The position numbers and the translations under genes were made by a program. This document shows positions 20,877-30,679 of a stretch of DNA of 64,000 nucleotides, piece by piece. Source of the DNA: Dendrolimus kikuchii (taxonomy: Eukaryota > Arthropoda > Insecta > Lepidoptera > Lasiocampidae); the NCBI GenBank assembly GCA_019925095.2, contig CM034415.1, positions 6,481,001 through 6,545,000 on the forward strand, written 5' to 3'. Each line of letters opens with the position of its first letter. Positions within the stretch are counted from its first letter, which is position 1. The notes beneath the pieces are model-generated. The model saw only the letters and a program-made list of their open reading frames with translations, was not told the origin of the DNA and made no database searches.

Positions 20877-21125
20877 TACGTATACGGACGCAGGAAGACT
20901 CAAATAAACCAAATTACTTAACACGAATTTATTAATATTAATAATTATAACTAACTAAAATATATGATTCCGCGTCCGATGCTAGGAACGAAGTGCCTCG
21001 TGTCCGCCGCGGCTGCCAGGGCCGCGAGGCCTCGTGCTGCATTGTCAGCAATTACCTAGATTGCCTATTTTGCGATGAGCACGTGGCCTTACTCAGCAAT
21101 TCGCTCTTATACTCAGGGTATAACA
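20877..21125 (-). repeat. 3' LTR of element 2
   Basis: On the minus strand it starts TGTTATACCC after the purine tract and ends near CCGTATACGTA. It is 249 bp and matches 27951-28188. Confidence 0.85.
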
Positions 21126-21137
21126 CCTCCCCTCTCA
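21126..21137 (-). other. Polypurine tract of element 2
   Basis: Minus strand TGAGAGGGGAGG immediately precedes the TGTTA of the 3' LTR and would prime plus-strand DNA synthesis. Confidence 0.75.
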
Positions 21138-21146
21138 GATCAGCAA

Positions 21147-22868
21147 CTATTTCAGAGTTTTGCACTGAAATATTGCTGACGGCTTCGACTGGGATGGCGA
21201 TTCTCCCATCTTGGTCGGAGGTGTGTCAGAATTGCTGTTGCTGTCTCCTCCCCTTTTATTGTGGATATATGTCCTGTAGATTTTAAATGAACAAATTGTA
21301 ATTATAGTAGCTGCTATGATACCATATAATGGTATGGTCGTATGGTACAGCATCATCGTAGGCTCAGTGCTGATCGGTTCTTGTACATTAATTTTGTCCT
21401 GGAGATCATGCAGTTTCCTGAGATTTATGGTGTCAATCTCGAGAGATGGTGGCGGCGGTGATAAGTCTTCAGACGATTTTATAGAAATGCTGGTTATCTT
21501 CATCGGTTTTCCTTTGCTTCGGTCATTTATATTAATAATGGTGAATTCGTTTGTTTGCAGCTTGCAGTTCTGTGGGATAGTTGCAAGGAAGCTTCCAGAC
21601 AGAGATATAGATTCATCTCGTTCGCAGTTCAGTTGAACTTGAGTCAAGTTCGGGAATGTGATGATGTACTGACGGTCATCCAATTTTTCCATAGCTGGTT
21701 TCGTCAGATTGACAATGGTTTTCTTACAGGAGGAGTCTGCCACTTGTCCTTCTATGATTTTGCTGATGCAGTCAGGGTGAGTCCGGATCTGATGATTGAA
21801 TTTTTCTTCACATAGATACTGCGTGCTGACCTTCGGGCATTCTGCCTCTATGTACACATGAGTTTTTCCAGTGATTGCAAGAAGGGGAAAGGGTGGAATT
21901 ATAGCTAGGTTCATTTTGTTAGGTACTATTACTAGTCTGTATAGTGAAAAGGTAAGAGGAGACAAAATCGGGAACTTGAAGGCAAAAACTATCTGATTAT
22001 TACTATAGTAAGCCGCGGGCTTAATTACGTCATAATATTCTCTAAAATTTATATCTAAAATTTCTACCCTACTATAAAATGTCCTAAGTCTATTCAAAGT
22101 CTTATTCATAATGTCTATACTTAACATAGAATGATGAGTGCGCGATGCACTGCAATATGCTAGAGCATTTTCTAACCTATTTAGTTCGCTAAATACGCCA
22201 TTTATATTGTCGGTAATTATTGTTAAAACTTGTGCAAATTTCGCAAACTTCAATAATGAGTATTGCGCAAATTTATTAGTGTCAAGTAGAATATGCAAAG
22301 TTTTATTTAATTGAATTTGATTATTTACCAATTGTGAAATAATATGAGTATGCTCATCCATTATTTCCTTGCTCAGGGAAATATGATTATTTTGTTGAGC
22401 AATAATTTTATTCTGATCATTTTTTAATGCAATAAGGGCGTTATCATACTTGATCGCGTCGGTATAATCTAAGTTTCCAGTTATACTTTTAATAACGGAA
22501 CCGAGTCCGTCTATTAAACTACGCTTGTAACGATTGGGTTCTAAACCTGTTAAGCGGGATGAAGCCTGGTTTAATTTACCGGTTAAATGGCCAATCTGAA
22601 ATTCGTATAGAGAATAAGTATGGTTATCTAATTTATTTCTAATTTCGGTTATTTGAGTTCTTATTAAATTAATATTGTCATTTATGTCGGTCAAGTCTAT
22701 GTAATGTAGAAATGTATGATAATGGGTAGTTAATCTCATCTCTCCTAGTTTGAATGGTAGAAGTCCTGGTCCATCGTCAAGTCTTTCGAGTTTTATCTCC
22801 TGGGCTTGTGTCAGACTGAGGGTCAGCGTCAGGAGTATTCTGTAACAATATTGAGGTCTTAGGGACAC
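21147..22868 (-). CDS. env: Envelope glycoprotein, baculovirus F-like (element 2)
   Basis: An open frame of 573 codons overlapping the last 92 nt of pol. There is no ATG at its start, so it is probably expressed from a spliced RNA; several AG acceptors lie just inside, around CTGACACAAGCCCAG. A hydrophobic stretch near the start could contribute to a signal peptide. A furin-type site RYKR near residue 118 precedes a glycine-containing fusion-peptide-like segment. A long heptad-rich region follows (about 150-260), then Cys residues, N-glycosylation sites, a transmembrane segment near 525-545 (GIIAATIITICSF) and a short cytoplasmic tail. The frame is uninterrupted. It would act as a membrane fusion protein of an insect endogenous retrovirus. 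Confidence 0.85.
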   Translation of the reverse strand: MSLRPQYCYRILLTLTLSLTQAQEIKLERLDDGPGLLPFKLGEMRLTTHYHTFLHYIDLTDINDNINLIRTQITEIRNKLDNHTYSLYEFQIGHLTGKLNQASSRLTGLEPNRYKRSLIDGLGSVIKSITGNLDYTDAIKYDNALIALKNDQNKIIAQQNNHISLSKEIMDEHTHIISQLVNNQIQLNKTLHILLDTNKFAQYSLLKFAKFAQVLTIITDNINGVFSELNRLENALAYCSASRTHHSMLSIDIMNKTLNRLRTFYSRVEILDINFREYYDVIKPAAYYSNNQIVFAFKFPILSPLTFSLYRLVIVPNKMNLAIIPPFPLLAITGKTHVYIEAECPKVSTQYLCEEKFNHQIRTHPDCISKIIEGQVADSSCKKTIVNLTKPAMEKLDDRQYIITFPNLTQVQLNCERDESISLSGSFLATIPQNCKLQTNEFTIININDRSKGKPMKITSISIKSSEDLSPPPPSLEIDTINLRKLHDLQDKINVQEPISTEPTMMLYHTTIPLYGIIAATIITICSFKIYRTYIHNKRGGDSNSNSDTPPTKMGESPSQSKPSAIFQCKTLK

Positions 22869-25800
22869 GTTTTAACCTAGACTTGGCTATTGGGCCTTTT
22901 TTCTTGGACGTATATATATGTATAGGTAGATCTGCTAGTACTGTGTCCTGAGTATACCTAGGTGCAAGTTTGGACCTACTAGCCCTAGGATTACTAACAA
23001 ATATTTGTTGGTCAGGTTGATATTCCACTTCGGGTTCGCGGTTTTTGTTCCGGTTTTCTATAATAGCCGTTCTGTTAGCCAGTGCGGTCTCATTAATTAG
23101 TTCATATACATGTTTCATACGTTCTTTATGAGTCTCAGTATATTGCTGTAAAATATGTTCTGTCAGGTCAATATCAGTCGGGTCACGTGGATCGGTATGT
23201 CCTAAAATAAGATCAAAGGGTTTGCATTTTGTAAAGCTGTGAATTGAACTATTGTAGGCTATTATTGCGTATGGCATTAAATGGCTGATTGGTTCATCTT
23301 TGTGTTTTAATTTTAAAATTCGAAGATGTTCCAGTATTGTTGAGTGGAAACGCTCAACATTACCGTTTGCATTTGGCGAGTGAGCCAAAGTCTTATGGTG
23401 AATAATTCTATGAACTTTGCAGAATTCGGAAAACATTTGGTTAGTAAATTCGGTGCCTTGATCTGTGATAATGGTGAGTGGTAAGCCATGATGCGTGCTA
23501 AAAGTTAATAAAGCCTGAATTATACTTATTGCTGTGCCATCTCTAAGTAGATAAGCTTGACCATACTTAGAAAAAGCGTCTATGAACGTAACATACTTTT
23601 CGTTTTGTGCCGAAAAACTATCCATATGAATAATTTCAAAAGGCCTAGTAGCAGGGGGTACAATGTTAAATTTAGGTCTAATTGGATTCCTATCATATTT
23701 GGCCATACCACAAATAGTACAGTCATTTATGAATTTAGTTACGTGTTCTTTCATTTTAGGCCAAAAGTATCTCGCGGATAATGCGAGGTAACATTCGTTA
23801 ATACCACGATGATTAGTTTTCCCTTCGTGGTAGTGACGAATAATGTCTTGTTGCCGTAGATATTCTTTAACATTCTCTAGTTCTTTTTTTGCAATAAATA
23901 AATTCATAGATGAGCTTCTGAATTTTTCCTGAATTATTGGAACAATTTGGAACATAGCGAGGGGCGGAGATATAAAAAGTGCAGTTTTAATTTTTGGACT
24001 GACGTATTCTTTAATAGCATTCACTACGTCTTCTTCCAGATTAGACTCAGACAACTGGACGGATGTTCGAGTATGACTGTCAAAAGGTTTTGTCACAGTA
24101 GCACGTTTTTTCAGGTCGCCTACTACGGTTAAACATAGCTGTCTATGGAATTTATTAAGGGGGTCTTCCGAAATAGGTACTTCGCATATGGGGTTTTCGT
24201 TGGAGGTGTGAGCAGTCAGAGTATCTGAATTAGAAGGAGAGGGCGGTCTGTCGGTTGCATTCGCAATCATAGAGCTAACTTCCTCGTTGCTGATTTCAAC
24301 GCGGGAAAGCGCATCGGCATTAGTGTTGTCCCTGCCTTTCTTGTAAATGACTGTAAAATCATATTCGCTTAATTTTAAGCGCCACCTTGTGAGTCGCGAG
24401 TTTGGTTCCCTCATATTCATATACCATTGTAATGGTTTGTGATCAGAAAGCACCTTGAACTTACGTCCAAAAAGGTAGGGCCGAAAATATTTGGTTGCCC
24501 ATACGATGGATAAAAATTCTTTCTCTGTGGTACTGTAATTAATTTCACTCTCATTTAGCGTACGTGAAGCGTATGCTATCGGTTTGTCCGAGCCAATGGT
24601 GCCTTGGGACAAAATGGCACCGATCGCAAAGTTTGAGGCGTCGGTGGTTAAGATAAATTCTTTACTAAAATCGGGGTATTTCAATATGGGGTCATTAGTT
24701 AACAGAGTCTTACATTTTTCGAAACTAGTTACGTATTCGGGGGAAAAAGTTACCTTTTTTCCTTTTTTCAGGCACTGTGTCATGGGTTTTGTGATACGGG
24801 AAAAGTCTGGGATAAATTTTCGATAATAACCGAGAAGTCCTAGAAATTGTTTAATTTCTTTGGGAGTTTTTGGAATGGGATAATTTTGAATAGCAGTTAT
24901 CTTATCAGGATTTGGTTTAATACCGTCGCTAGAAATTACATGTCCAAGGTATGCAGTCTCGAGTTTTAAGAATTCTGACTTATCCAGTTGAATTTTGAAA
25001 TTAGATTCACGGAGTCTTTGGAAAACCTTTTCGAGGTTTATCATGTGTTCCTGTAGAGAGGTGCTAAAGACGATTATGTCATCAAGATAGACTAAACATA
25101 TGACATTCTGGAGTCCCTTAAGGACATTATCCATCACACGTTGGAAAGTGGATGGAGAGTTCTTGAGACCCATGGGCATCCTTAGAAATTCAAAATGCCC
25201 ATGTTCTACGTTAAAAGCTGTCTTGGGAATGTCAGCAGGGTTCATTTCCACTTGATAAAAGCCGGAAGCAAGATCAAGTGTAGTGAAATACTGACACTTG
25301 CCTAATTTGTCAAGGACGTCATTGATATTAGGGATAGGATATTTGTCATCAACGGTCTTGTCATTTAATTTTCTAAAATCTACGACCAGACGCCATTTTT
25401 GTTTTCCGGAGGCATCAACCTTCTTTGGGACTACCCAGATAGGTGAACTCCAGGCGGACTCAGATGGTCTTATAATACCTTGGTTCAGCATCTTAGTAAT
25501 TTGATCATTAACTTCCTTTCGATGAATAAATGGATATCGGTAACTCTTAGTGTAGATAGGAATTTCGTCTGTCGTTCTAATGTTGTGTTTAATTCTATTA
25601 GTAAAAGTTAATGCTTCGCCTTCAATATAAAAAACATCGGGGTACTTGGAACAAAGAGCAATTAGATTAGCCCTTTCTTCGGGGTTAAGATGATCGGTGC
25701 GTAAACGCGGTATGATTTCTTGAACGCGCTGCGGCTGTTTTCCAGTGCGCATACACTCGAAGTTAAATATACACGGTTCAGGAGCACGGTCTAAAGAAAA

Positions 25801-26427
25801 GATTATGTCATTTTTACTAGGGTTAATAATTTCTACAATACCACGGTTATTTTTAACTGTGGTAAAGCATTCGGATACAGTACAATTACAAATAATCTGT
25901 TCTGGTATTAAAACTTCACCATCCGGGGCATTAATTGGTAATTTAATTAATTTGGATTTTTCTGCAGGTATAATATCTTCATAGAGATTAAGATTTTGAG
26001 AGTTATAAATTTGAATAGGGTTAACTGCGGATTTAGTTATTAAACTTAGATTTTTAAGGTCCAATTTGGCTTCCCATTTTGTAAGTAAATCCATACCTAT
26101 TAAACCGTCAAAATGATTATGAAATCTATAAATGAATAATTTAATGCCATCCGGGTCGTTAAATTCGGGGAAGGAAGGTAAGTTTATGGAATAGTCATTT
26201 CTGCTTGTTGCATGCACATTAGTAACTTCAAAGGGGTCGTAATTTAGTGGTAAATTGGTAAAGTAATTATTAACGGCTTCTGGACTAATAAATGATTGAT
26301 TTGCGCCTGTATCTATGAGTAAGTTTAACGGGGGATTAGCAATACGAATGTAGGGAAGTTGTCTCTGGGTCTGGATGTTAAGTTCTATCCGAAATTTTGT
26401 GATTTCGGGTCTTCCTGAAAATCCTGA
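22777..26427 (-). CDS. pol: Pol polyprotein of element 2
   Basis: The frame is open from 26427 and lies in the -1 phase relative to gag, so it is probably reached by a ribosomal frameshift just before the gag stop. The protease motif LLIDTGA is near 26310. The RT has DFRKLN, TLDLASGFYQ, FLRMPMGLKNSP and catalytic YLDD. RNase H has TTDASNFAIG, TEKEFLSIVW and SDHKPLQWY. The integrase has a zinc-binding region with CTICGM, a DDE core (IHMDSFSA, ITDQGTEF, HSPNANGNVERFHS), and a basic C-terminus. No stops occur over more than 1,200 codons. The end overlaps the env frame, a typical errantivirus arrangement. Confidence 0.92.
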   Translation of the reverse strand, partial: SGFSGRPEITKFRIELNIQTQRQLPYIRIANPPLNLLIDTGANQSFISPEAVNNYFTNLPLNYDPFEVTNVHATSRNDYSINLPSFPEFNDPDGIKLFIYRFHNHFDGLIGMDLLTKWEAKLDLKNLSLITKSAVNPIQIYNSQNLNLYEDIIPAEKSKLIKLPINAPDGEVLIPEQIICNCTVSECFTTVKNNRGIVEIINPSKNDIIFSLDRAPEPCIFNFECMRTGKQPQRVQEIIPRLRTDHLNPEERANLIALCSKYPDVFYIEGEALTFTNRIKHNIRTTDEIPIYTKSYRYPFIHRKEVNDQITKMLNQGIIRPSESAWSSPIWVVPKKVDASGKQKWRLVVDFRKLNDKTVDDKYPIPNINDVLDKLGKCQYFTTLDLASGFYQVEMNPADIPKTAFNVEHGHFEFLRMPMGLKNSPSTFQRVMDNVLKGLQNVICLVYLDDIIVFSTSLQEHMINLEKVFQRLRESNFKIQLDKSEFLKLETAYLGHVISSDGIKPNPDKITAIQNYPIPKTPKEIKQFLGLLGYYRKFIPDFSRITKPMTQCLKKGKKVTFSPEYVTSFEKCKTLLTNDPILKYPDFSKEFILTTDASNFAIGAILSQGTIGSDKPIAYASRTLNESEINYSTTEKEFLSIVWATKYFRPYLFGRKFKVLSDHKPLQWYMNMREPNSRLTRWRLKLSEYDFTVIYKKGRDNTNADALSRVEISNEEVSSMIANATDRPPSPSNSDTLTAHTSNENPICEVPISEDPLNKFHRQLCLTVVGDLKKRATVTKPFDSHTRTSVQLSESNLEEDVVNAIKEYVSPKIKTALFISPPLAMFQIVPIIQEKFRSSSMNLFIAKKELENVKEYLRQQDIIRHYHEGKTNHRGINECYLALSARYFWPKMKEHVTKFINDCTICGMAKYDRNPIRPKFNIVPPATRPFEIIHMDSFSAQNEKYVTFIDAFSKYGQAYLLRDGTAISIIQALLTFSTHHGLPLTIITDQGTEFTNQMFSEFCKVHRIIHHKTLAHSPNANGNVERFHSTILEHLRILKLKHKDEPISHLMPYAIIAYNSSIHSFTKCKPFDLILGHTDPRDPTDIDLTEHILQQYTETHKERMKHVYELINETALANRTAIIENRNKNREPEVEYQPDQQIFVSNPRASRSKLAPRYTQDTVLADLPIHIYTSKKKGPIAKSRLKRVPKTSILLQNTPDADPQSDTSPGDKTRKT

Positions 26428-27581
26428 TTATCGGAAGGCTGGTCTTCAATAGCTTGGTTATTAGAGTCGTCAGATATCTCGGGAGGGCTGTCATACGAAT
26501 AGTCATTATAGTAATAGTAGTCATTATAGTCATTATAATAAGGGTCGTAATATTCATAGTTTTCATAAGTCAAACATTCATTAACATTCACATCTCGAGT
26601 TTTAAAGTAATTTGTTGGAGGAGGGTTACCTTGCCTTGCCCAATCCCAGGGTCTTGGTCCTGCCGGTCTTGATGCAAAGTGGCTAACGCCACTCATCGGC
26701 TTAGGCCCTTGCGTCGAGGGCTGATCTCTAGGCGGTAGCCTAAATACAGCGCTACGCGGGTTATATCCCGGTAACGGCGCACTGAACATTTGCTGAGTAC
26801 GTGATGGACCACGGACATGGTATGGAGGTGGTCTAAGTTGATGTTGAGGTGGTGGCAGTCGATATAAGGGTTGTTGTTGGGAGGTGCCAGGCATATTGAA
26901 ATTATTTGTTTTAAATGGTACATGCATGTTATATGGCGAGTGAATAGGGTTCCTAAAATCTCCAAATCGGTTCAGTAGTTTCTTATCGGGAAAATGATCG
27001 TTACGGCCTTGTAAGTACAAAGTGTTAGTTTCCTCGTGAACAAACTCGAGGGCTTTTTCTATAGTTTCCGGACGCATGCACCGGATACGGTAACCTAATG
27101 GATCCTTTAAACCGCGGAGGTAAGCCTGTAGTGTAAGCTTTTTATATAAGTTCCGTTTAGCTTCAATAGTCGATCCTAAATTATCATGCAGTGTTACATA
27201 TGTCATTATTGTGCTAAAAAGATTCTGACACCGTTCGTAGAATTCTTGCGGCGAACTCGAGCCTTGTGTAAGTAGAGCCAAGTCATTATATAGGGCTGTC
27301 TCGTCCCTCTGGTCGGAGAAATTATTTATGAGAGCGTTACGGATGCCTATCCAGTCATTTGGTATACCGTTTGTGTTAATGAAACGTGCTGCAGGCCCTG
27401 TGATTTTATTTAGAATCCCGTTCATTAGGGCCAATCTGGCGAGTTCGTTGTCATCCTGTCCTAATTCCGATATTAACTGGTCACATAGCCTTATAAATCT
27501 CGTAAGAACATTTTGGTTCCCGTCGAAATCCGGGAGAAGTTTCAATGCCTTAAAAATATTATCTAAATTTGCTTCCGCCAT
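26385..27581 (-). CDS. gag: Gag of element 2
   Basis: The frame is open from 27695, but the first good ATG is at 27581 (MAEANLDNIFKALK), which I take as the start; this gives 399 codons. Residues 1-200 carry the capsid-like helical pattern (FIRLCDQLI, RNALINNFSDQRDETALYND, QEFYERCQNLFSTI, GLKDPLGYRIRCMRPET). The C-terminal part is Pro/Arg-rich and then extremely rich in Tyr, Asn and Asp, without a CCHC knuckle, as usual in errantiviruses. It ends just after the slippery heptamer. Confidence 0.8.
   Translation of the reverse strand: MAEANLDNIFKALKLLPDFDGNQNVLTRFIRLCDQLISELGQDDNELARLALMNGILNKITGPAARFINTNGIPNDWIGIRNALINNFSDQRDETALYNDLALLTQGSSSPQEFYERCQNLFSTIMTYVTLHDNLGSTIEAKRNLYKKLTLQAYLRGLKDPLGYRIRCMRPETIEKALEFVHEETNTLYLQGRNDHFPDKKLLNRFGDFRNPIHSPYNMHVPFKTNNFNMPGTSQQQPLYRLPPPQHQLRPPPYHVRGPSRTQQMFSAPLPGYNPRSAVFRLPPRDQPSTQGPKPMSGVSHFASRPAGPRPWDWARQGNPPPTNYFKTRDVNVNECLTYENYEYYDPYYNDYNDYYYYNDYSYDSPPEISDDSNNQAIEDQPSDNQDFQEDPKSQNFG
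26391..26397 (-). promoter_or_regulatory. Putative -1 frameshift site AAATTTC before the gag stop
   Basis: In the gag frame the codons are CAA AAT TTC GGA TAG, so the heptamer A AAT TTC fits the X XXY YYZ slippery pattern two codons before the stop. The pol frame is exactly -1 and open across this site. Confidence 0.65.
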
Positions 27582-27928
27582 TTTTGGAGGAATAAAAGAA
27601 ATTTGATTTTCTAATATAAAATTTTCTCTATGCGAGTCAAAATTTTTATTCCTATTACTAACACTACTTTGCCTTCTAATCCTCGATTGTCGCAAATGAA
27701 AAATCTTGGAAAAGGGGTAAGGGCCTTAGAATTTTAATAAGGGTAAGCAATCACTAAAATAAAGTCAGTGTACTTACAATATCATAGTTTTTCTTGAGCA
27801 GTATCTATGTCTGGATTCTCCTGCGGCGTACACGTGGTTCTTTCAGGTATTCCCGGCGCGACGTTGGTTGTCTATCGAAACAGCGACGAGCGCGATGTTG
27901 GCAACCCGATTTCACTATCCCGATCCGA

Positions 27929-27948
27929 GAATCCTACCGACTGCGCCA
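27929..27948 (-). other. Primer-binding site of element 2, tRNA-Ser type
   Basis: Minus strand TGGCGCAGTCGGTAGGATTC directly follows the LTR. Its complement ends in GACTGCGCCA, as in serine tRNAs used by 17.6/297-type elements. Confidence 0.7.
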
Positions 27949-27950
27949 AT

Positions 27951-28188
27951 TACGTATACGGACGCAGGAGGACTCAAAAAAAACCAAATTACTTAACACG
28001 AATTTATTAATATTAATAATTATAACTAACTAAAATATATGATTCCGCGTCCGATGCTAGGAACGAAGTGCCTCGTGTCCGCCGCGGCTGCCAGGGCCGC
28101 GAGGCCTCGTGCTGCATTGTCAGCAATTACCTAGATTGCCTATTTTGCGATGAGCACGTGGCCTTACACAGCAATTCGCTCTTATACT
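27951..28188 (-). repeat. 5' LTR of element 2, outer end missing
   Basis: Matches the 3' LTR with about four differences. The terminal TGTTATACCC is absent and replaced by unrelated sequence (GGTTCCAA on the minus strand). Confidence 0.8.
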
Positions 28189-28239
28189 TTGGAACCTTCC
28201 GTCACTAAAGTATAGGAGTAGAAACATGAAATTTATCTG

Positions 28240-28560
28240 TGCAGGAACGGAGAAAGAATACAATTTCCTGCGGTCGGGCGGCCTGTCGTAAGAGGCGACT
28301 TAACAACCCACAGCCAGGTGGTAGGGCATTTGCCCGACTGGATGGCTACCACCCTTGGTCTAAAGTGTGTCGCCATAACAACCTTGAGTTGTGTTCCGGC
28401 ATTAGTGACCAGGTTCCAGTCTCCCTTAAGAGAGCAGCAGCGCATTTGAAGCAACTTTGGTGTTGCAAATGTCCATAGGCGATGGTAACCGCTTTCCATC
28501 AAGTGGGCCGTCTGCGTGTCTGCTGATCTCCTGCAATTAAAAATAAAATAAATGAAAAAG
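28240..28560 (+). repeat. SINE-like dispersed repeat, copy 1
   Basis: About 310 bp from CAGGAACGGAGAAAGAATAC to TGATCTCCTGCAATT, followed by an A-rich tail (AAAAATAAAATAAATG). A close copy lies on the other strand at 54661-54990 with a pure poly(A). The block contains GTCGTAAGAGGCGA, which I associate with lepidopteran repeats. A long antisense frame across both copies is probably fortuitous. Confidence 0.7.
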
Positions 28561-29053
28561 TGAATCCGGTTTCCTGACAAATTACACTAGAATTCCCATG
28601 ATATTAGCTTTTTCAGCATTTAAGTAAAAAATGTCTGTATAATAGTGAAAACCTCATAGAAATTAACAACATATATTTATGAAAACAAAACATTAATTGT
28701 TGTGTAATTGTTGCCAAACAATTTGATCCCAATTGGTTTTTTTAATAGCTTCAATGTACAGACAAAGCTATCCTACAATATTAACTTAATTTTAACATTT
28801 CATTTGATATAATACACTATGTATATGTGAGTATATTTTCTATGTATATGTCAGTTTGTTGAAATATTTACTAAAGAGTTTCAATACACAAGAAATTTAG
28901 AATTCGAGATAAAACTTTTTTTATCAGCAATGAATAAGTGATGTTTCTTGGATACTGTTGTAATATCTAATACGTATATGAATTCTCGTGATCTATACTC
29001 AGATCATACTATACATATATATAATATACCCCAGTCATTGAAAAGACCTTAAT
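28561..29053. other. AT-rich spacer, no gene
   Basis: No coding signal. A short piece near 28730-28770 (AATTGG, a T run, then CTTCAATGTA) resembles 37490-37530, so it probably belongs to a degraded dispersed repeat. Confidence 0.5.
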
Positions 29054-29058
29054 CTAAC
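29054..29058. repeat. Target-site duplication of BEL/Pao element, left
   Basis: CTAAC directly before the left LTR, repeated at 36691-36695. Confidence 0.9.
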
Positions 29059-29363
29059 TGTTGACGACGACGGACACAATGTATGAAACTCACCGACCCG
29101 TCTAAACAGGCGATAAGAACATAGGTATAATTTGCTAAGCCTCATAGATCATGTAGACGCGACCGTTAGGCGCAGGAAAGAGACGGGTCGGACTGAGATA
29201 GATATAGTTTTATATTTTAACCGTTATTAATTTGAAATTAAATAAATAAATTATAAGAATTAAATATATAAAATGTAATAAGCCTTAACTCACTAGGGAA
29301 TAAATGTTGTAGCGTTTTGCCTTTTATTGAAAGTAGGACCCCTATTAGATCCTGGTAAATGAG

Positions 29364-29520
29364 ACCGGGCTACGGGCGTGCAGAACGCCGCCTGGAGCCC
29401 GGGACTCAGCATGAAAAGGGAATCGGGTTACAGGCGTGCAGAACGCCGCCTGGAACCCGGGACCCAAAAGGGTAGCGGAAACCGGGCTACGGGACTGCAG
29501 AACGCAACCGGAGCCCGGGA
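29364..29520 (+). repeat. Three tandem hairpin-forming units in the LTR
   Basis: Units at 29364, 29422 and 29481 (period about 58 bp) share the plan CCGGGCT, GGCGT, loop GCAGA, ACGCC, AGCCCGG. In unit 2 GGGCT/AGCCC becomes GGGTT/AACCC, a compensatory change. The same block occurs at 36015-36171 in the right LTR. Confidence 0.8.
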
Positions 29521-29809
29521 TCCGTGAGTTATGCCTGCACTACTGCCTACTCCGAACGCGAGTAGGCCATAATGATAGTGCAGGCAGAGGTCTAATGAAG
29601 CGGGGGGCGAGGTAAATGCCCATTACGACGTCCCGCTAACAAAAACCATGGGTCACAACTGTGTAAGGACCCGCGGAGTAGACTAAGATCTAGGGTGTAC
29701 CAAAATGTATGATAGTGATAAGTTAAGATAAGGCTTAATATATGTAAAATTAAAGAAATAAAGTAAAGGGGGTGTTACGACGAAGCGAGGGGTCGGCGGA
29801 GGCAGCGTC

Positions 29810-29817
29810 TATAAATA
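29810..29817 (+). promoter_or_regulatory. TATA box of the BEL/Pao LTR
   Basis: TATAAATA, with a TTGTAGTTCGTG initiator-like region about 25-30 bp downstream. The same site in the right LTR is near 36461. It is likely to drive the genomic transcript. Confidence 0.65.
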
Positions 29818-30079
29818 TGGGACGCCTTCAAGGCGCATTTTGTAGTTCGTGACAAGCAGTAGCTCGCAGTAGTTCGTTAAGTTTAGTTCGTAGTTCGTAA
29901 GAAGAAGCTCCCTCCCGCCGACGCCAACGAAGTTGAAGCCTCCCGTAGCATCGTTTTCGGTTGTTTTCATTTCGGAAAATCGGTTACCCGAACCAGCGAC
30001 CAACCCTCTACAGTCCTACAGTCCACTGCAACACCAACATCGTCTGGTCAGCTTCGAGCCGTATTAGAAGAACTGAAGT

Positions 30080-30679
30080 ATGCCGAATACGAGAAGCAGA
30101 ATCGAAAAGGATGCTGCGCAGGCGAACAAGAAGAGTGCGACAGAGATAGCAACAACCTCAACGACAACTGGCAGTGTCACGGCGGAATCCGGAACAGAGA
30201 CTAGCTCAGTACAAGAAACGACTGTAAAAGCAACGACAGTAAAAGCAACTGCCGTAAAAGCAACGCCAACGGCGTCGGCAACGACAGTAAAAGCAACAAT
30301 GCCAGTCTCTGTTACGGATTTGCAGCCGCAACCACCGCCAGTTTTACGCGAAATACTTCGCAGAAAAGAATGCACTCTAGAAGAAACTTCAAGACCGCAG
30401 TCACTACGCTCCACGACTTCCCGCAGACGACTTGCCGAGCTGGAAGCCAAAGAGAGACTAGCCGCATTGAAGTTGAAACAATTGGAGGCAGCCGTTGAAC
30501 TCGAACAAGCGAGAATAAATAGGCTACAAGCCGAATCATCGGACGATGATGACGTCATCGAAGAAAGCGAACTACCATCAAGAAGAGTGGACATGTGGTT
30601 CGAGAGACTGCCGCAAACGCAGGAACCACATGCCACAGAACCCCCACCCCCGCCCCAGCGACGTTACCCAGCGATATAG
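30080..30679 (+). CDS. gag: BEL/Pao Gag, N-terminal part
   Basis: ATG 40 bp after the LTR. 199 codons with a Thr/Ala/Val-rich repetitive start (repeats of VKATTVKAT), then a Pro-rich stretch, then a strongly charged heptad pattern at about residues 113-155 (RRLAELEAKERLAALKLKQLE) typical of a coiled coil. The frame ends at TAG while the capsid-like continuation is in the next frame, so a small indel between about 30600 and 30680 separates the two halves. Confidence 0.7.
   Translation: MPNTRSRIEKDAAQANKKSATEIATTSTTTGSVTAESGTETSSVQETTVKATTVKATAVKATPTASATTVKATMPVSVTDLQPQPPPVLREILRRKECTLEETSRPQSLRSTTSRRRLAELEAKERLAALKLKQLEAAVELEQARINRLQAESSDDDDVIEESELPSRRVDMWFERLPQTQEPHATEPPPPPQRRYPAI

Larger units (their letters stand above)
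20877..28188 (-). mobile_element. Errantivirus-like LTR element with envelope gene (element 2)
   Basis: Minus-strand order is 5' LTR (27951-28188), primer-binding site, gag, pol, env, polypurine tract, 3' LTR (20877-21125). The LTRs share about 238 bp with roughly four differences. The first 11 or so bases of the 5' LTR are missing at 28188, so target duplications cannot be recovered. Gag-pol uses a -1 frame change, and env overlaps the end of pol. The gag without zinc knuckle, tRNA-Ser-like primer site and baculovirus-F-like env fit the errantivirus (gypsy/TED/17.6) group. Confidence 0.9.
29059..30039 (+). repeat. 5' LTR of BEL/Pao element
   Basis: 981 bp. Contains three tandem hairpin units (29364-29520), an AATAAA-like region near 29755, a TATA box at 29810 and repeated GTAGTTCGT motifs downstream (29840-29910). 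Confidence 0.95.
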
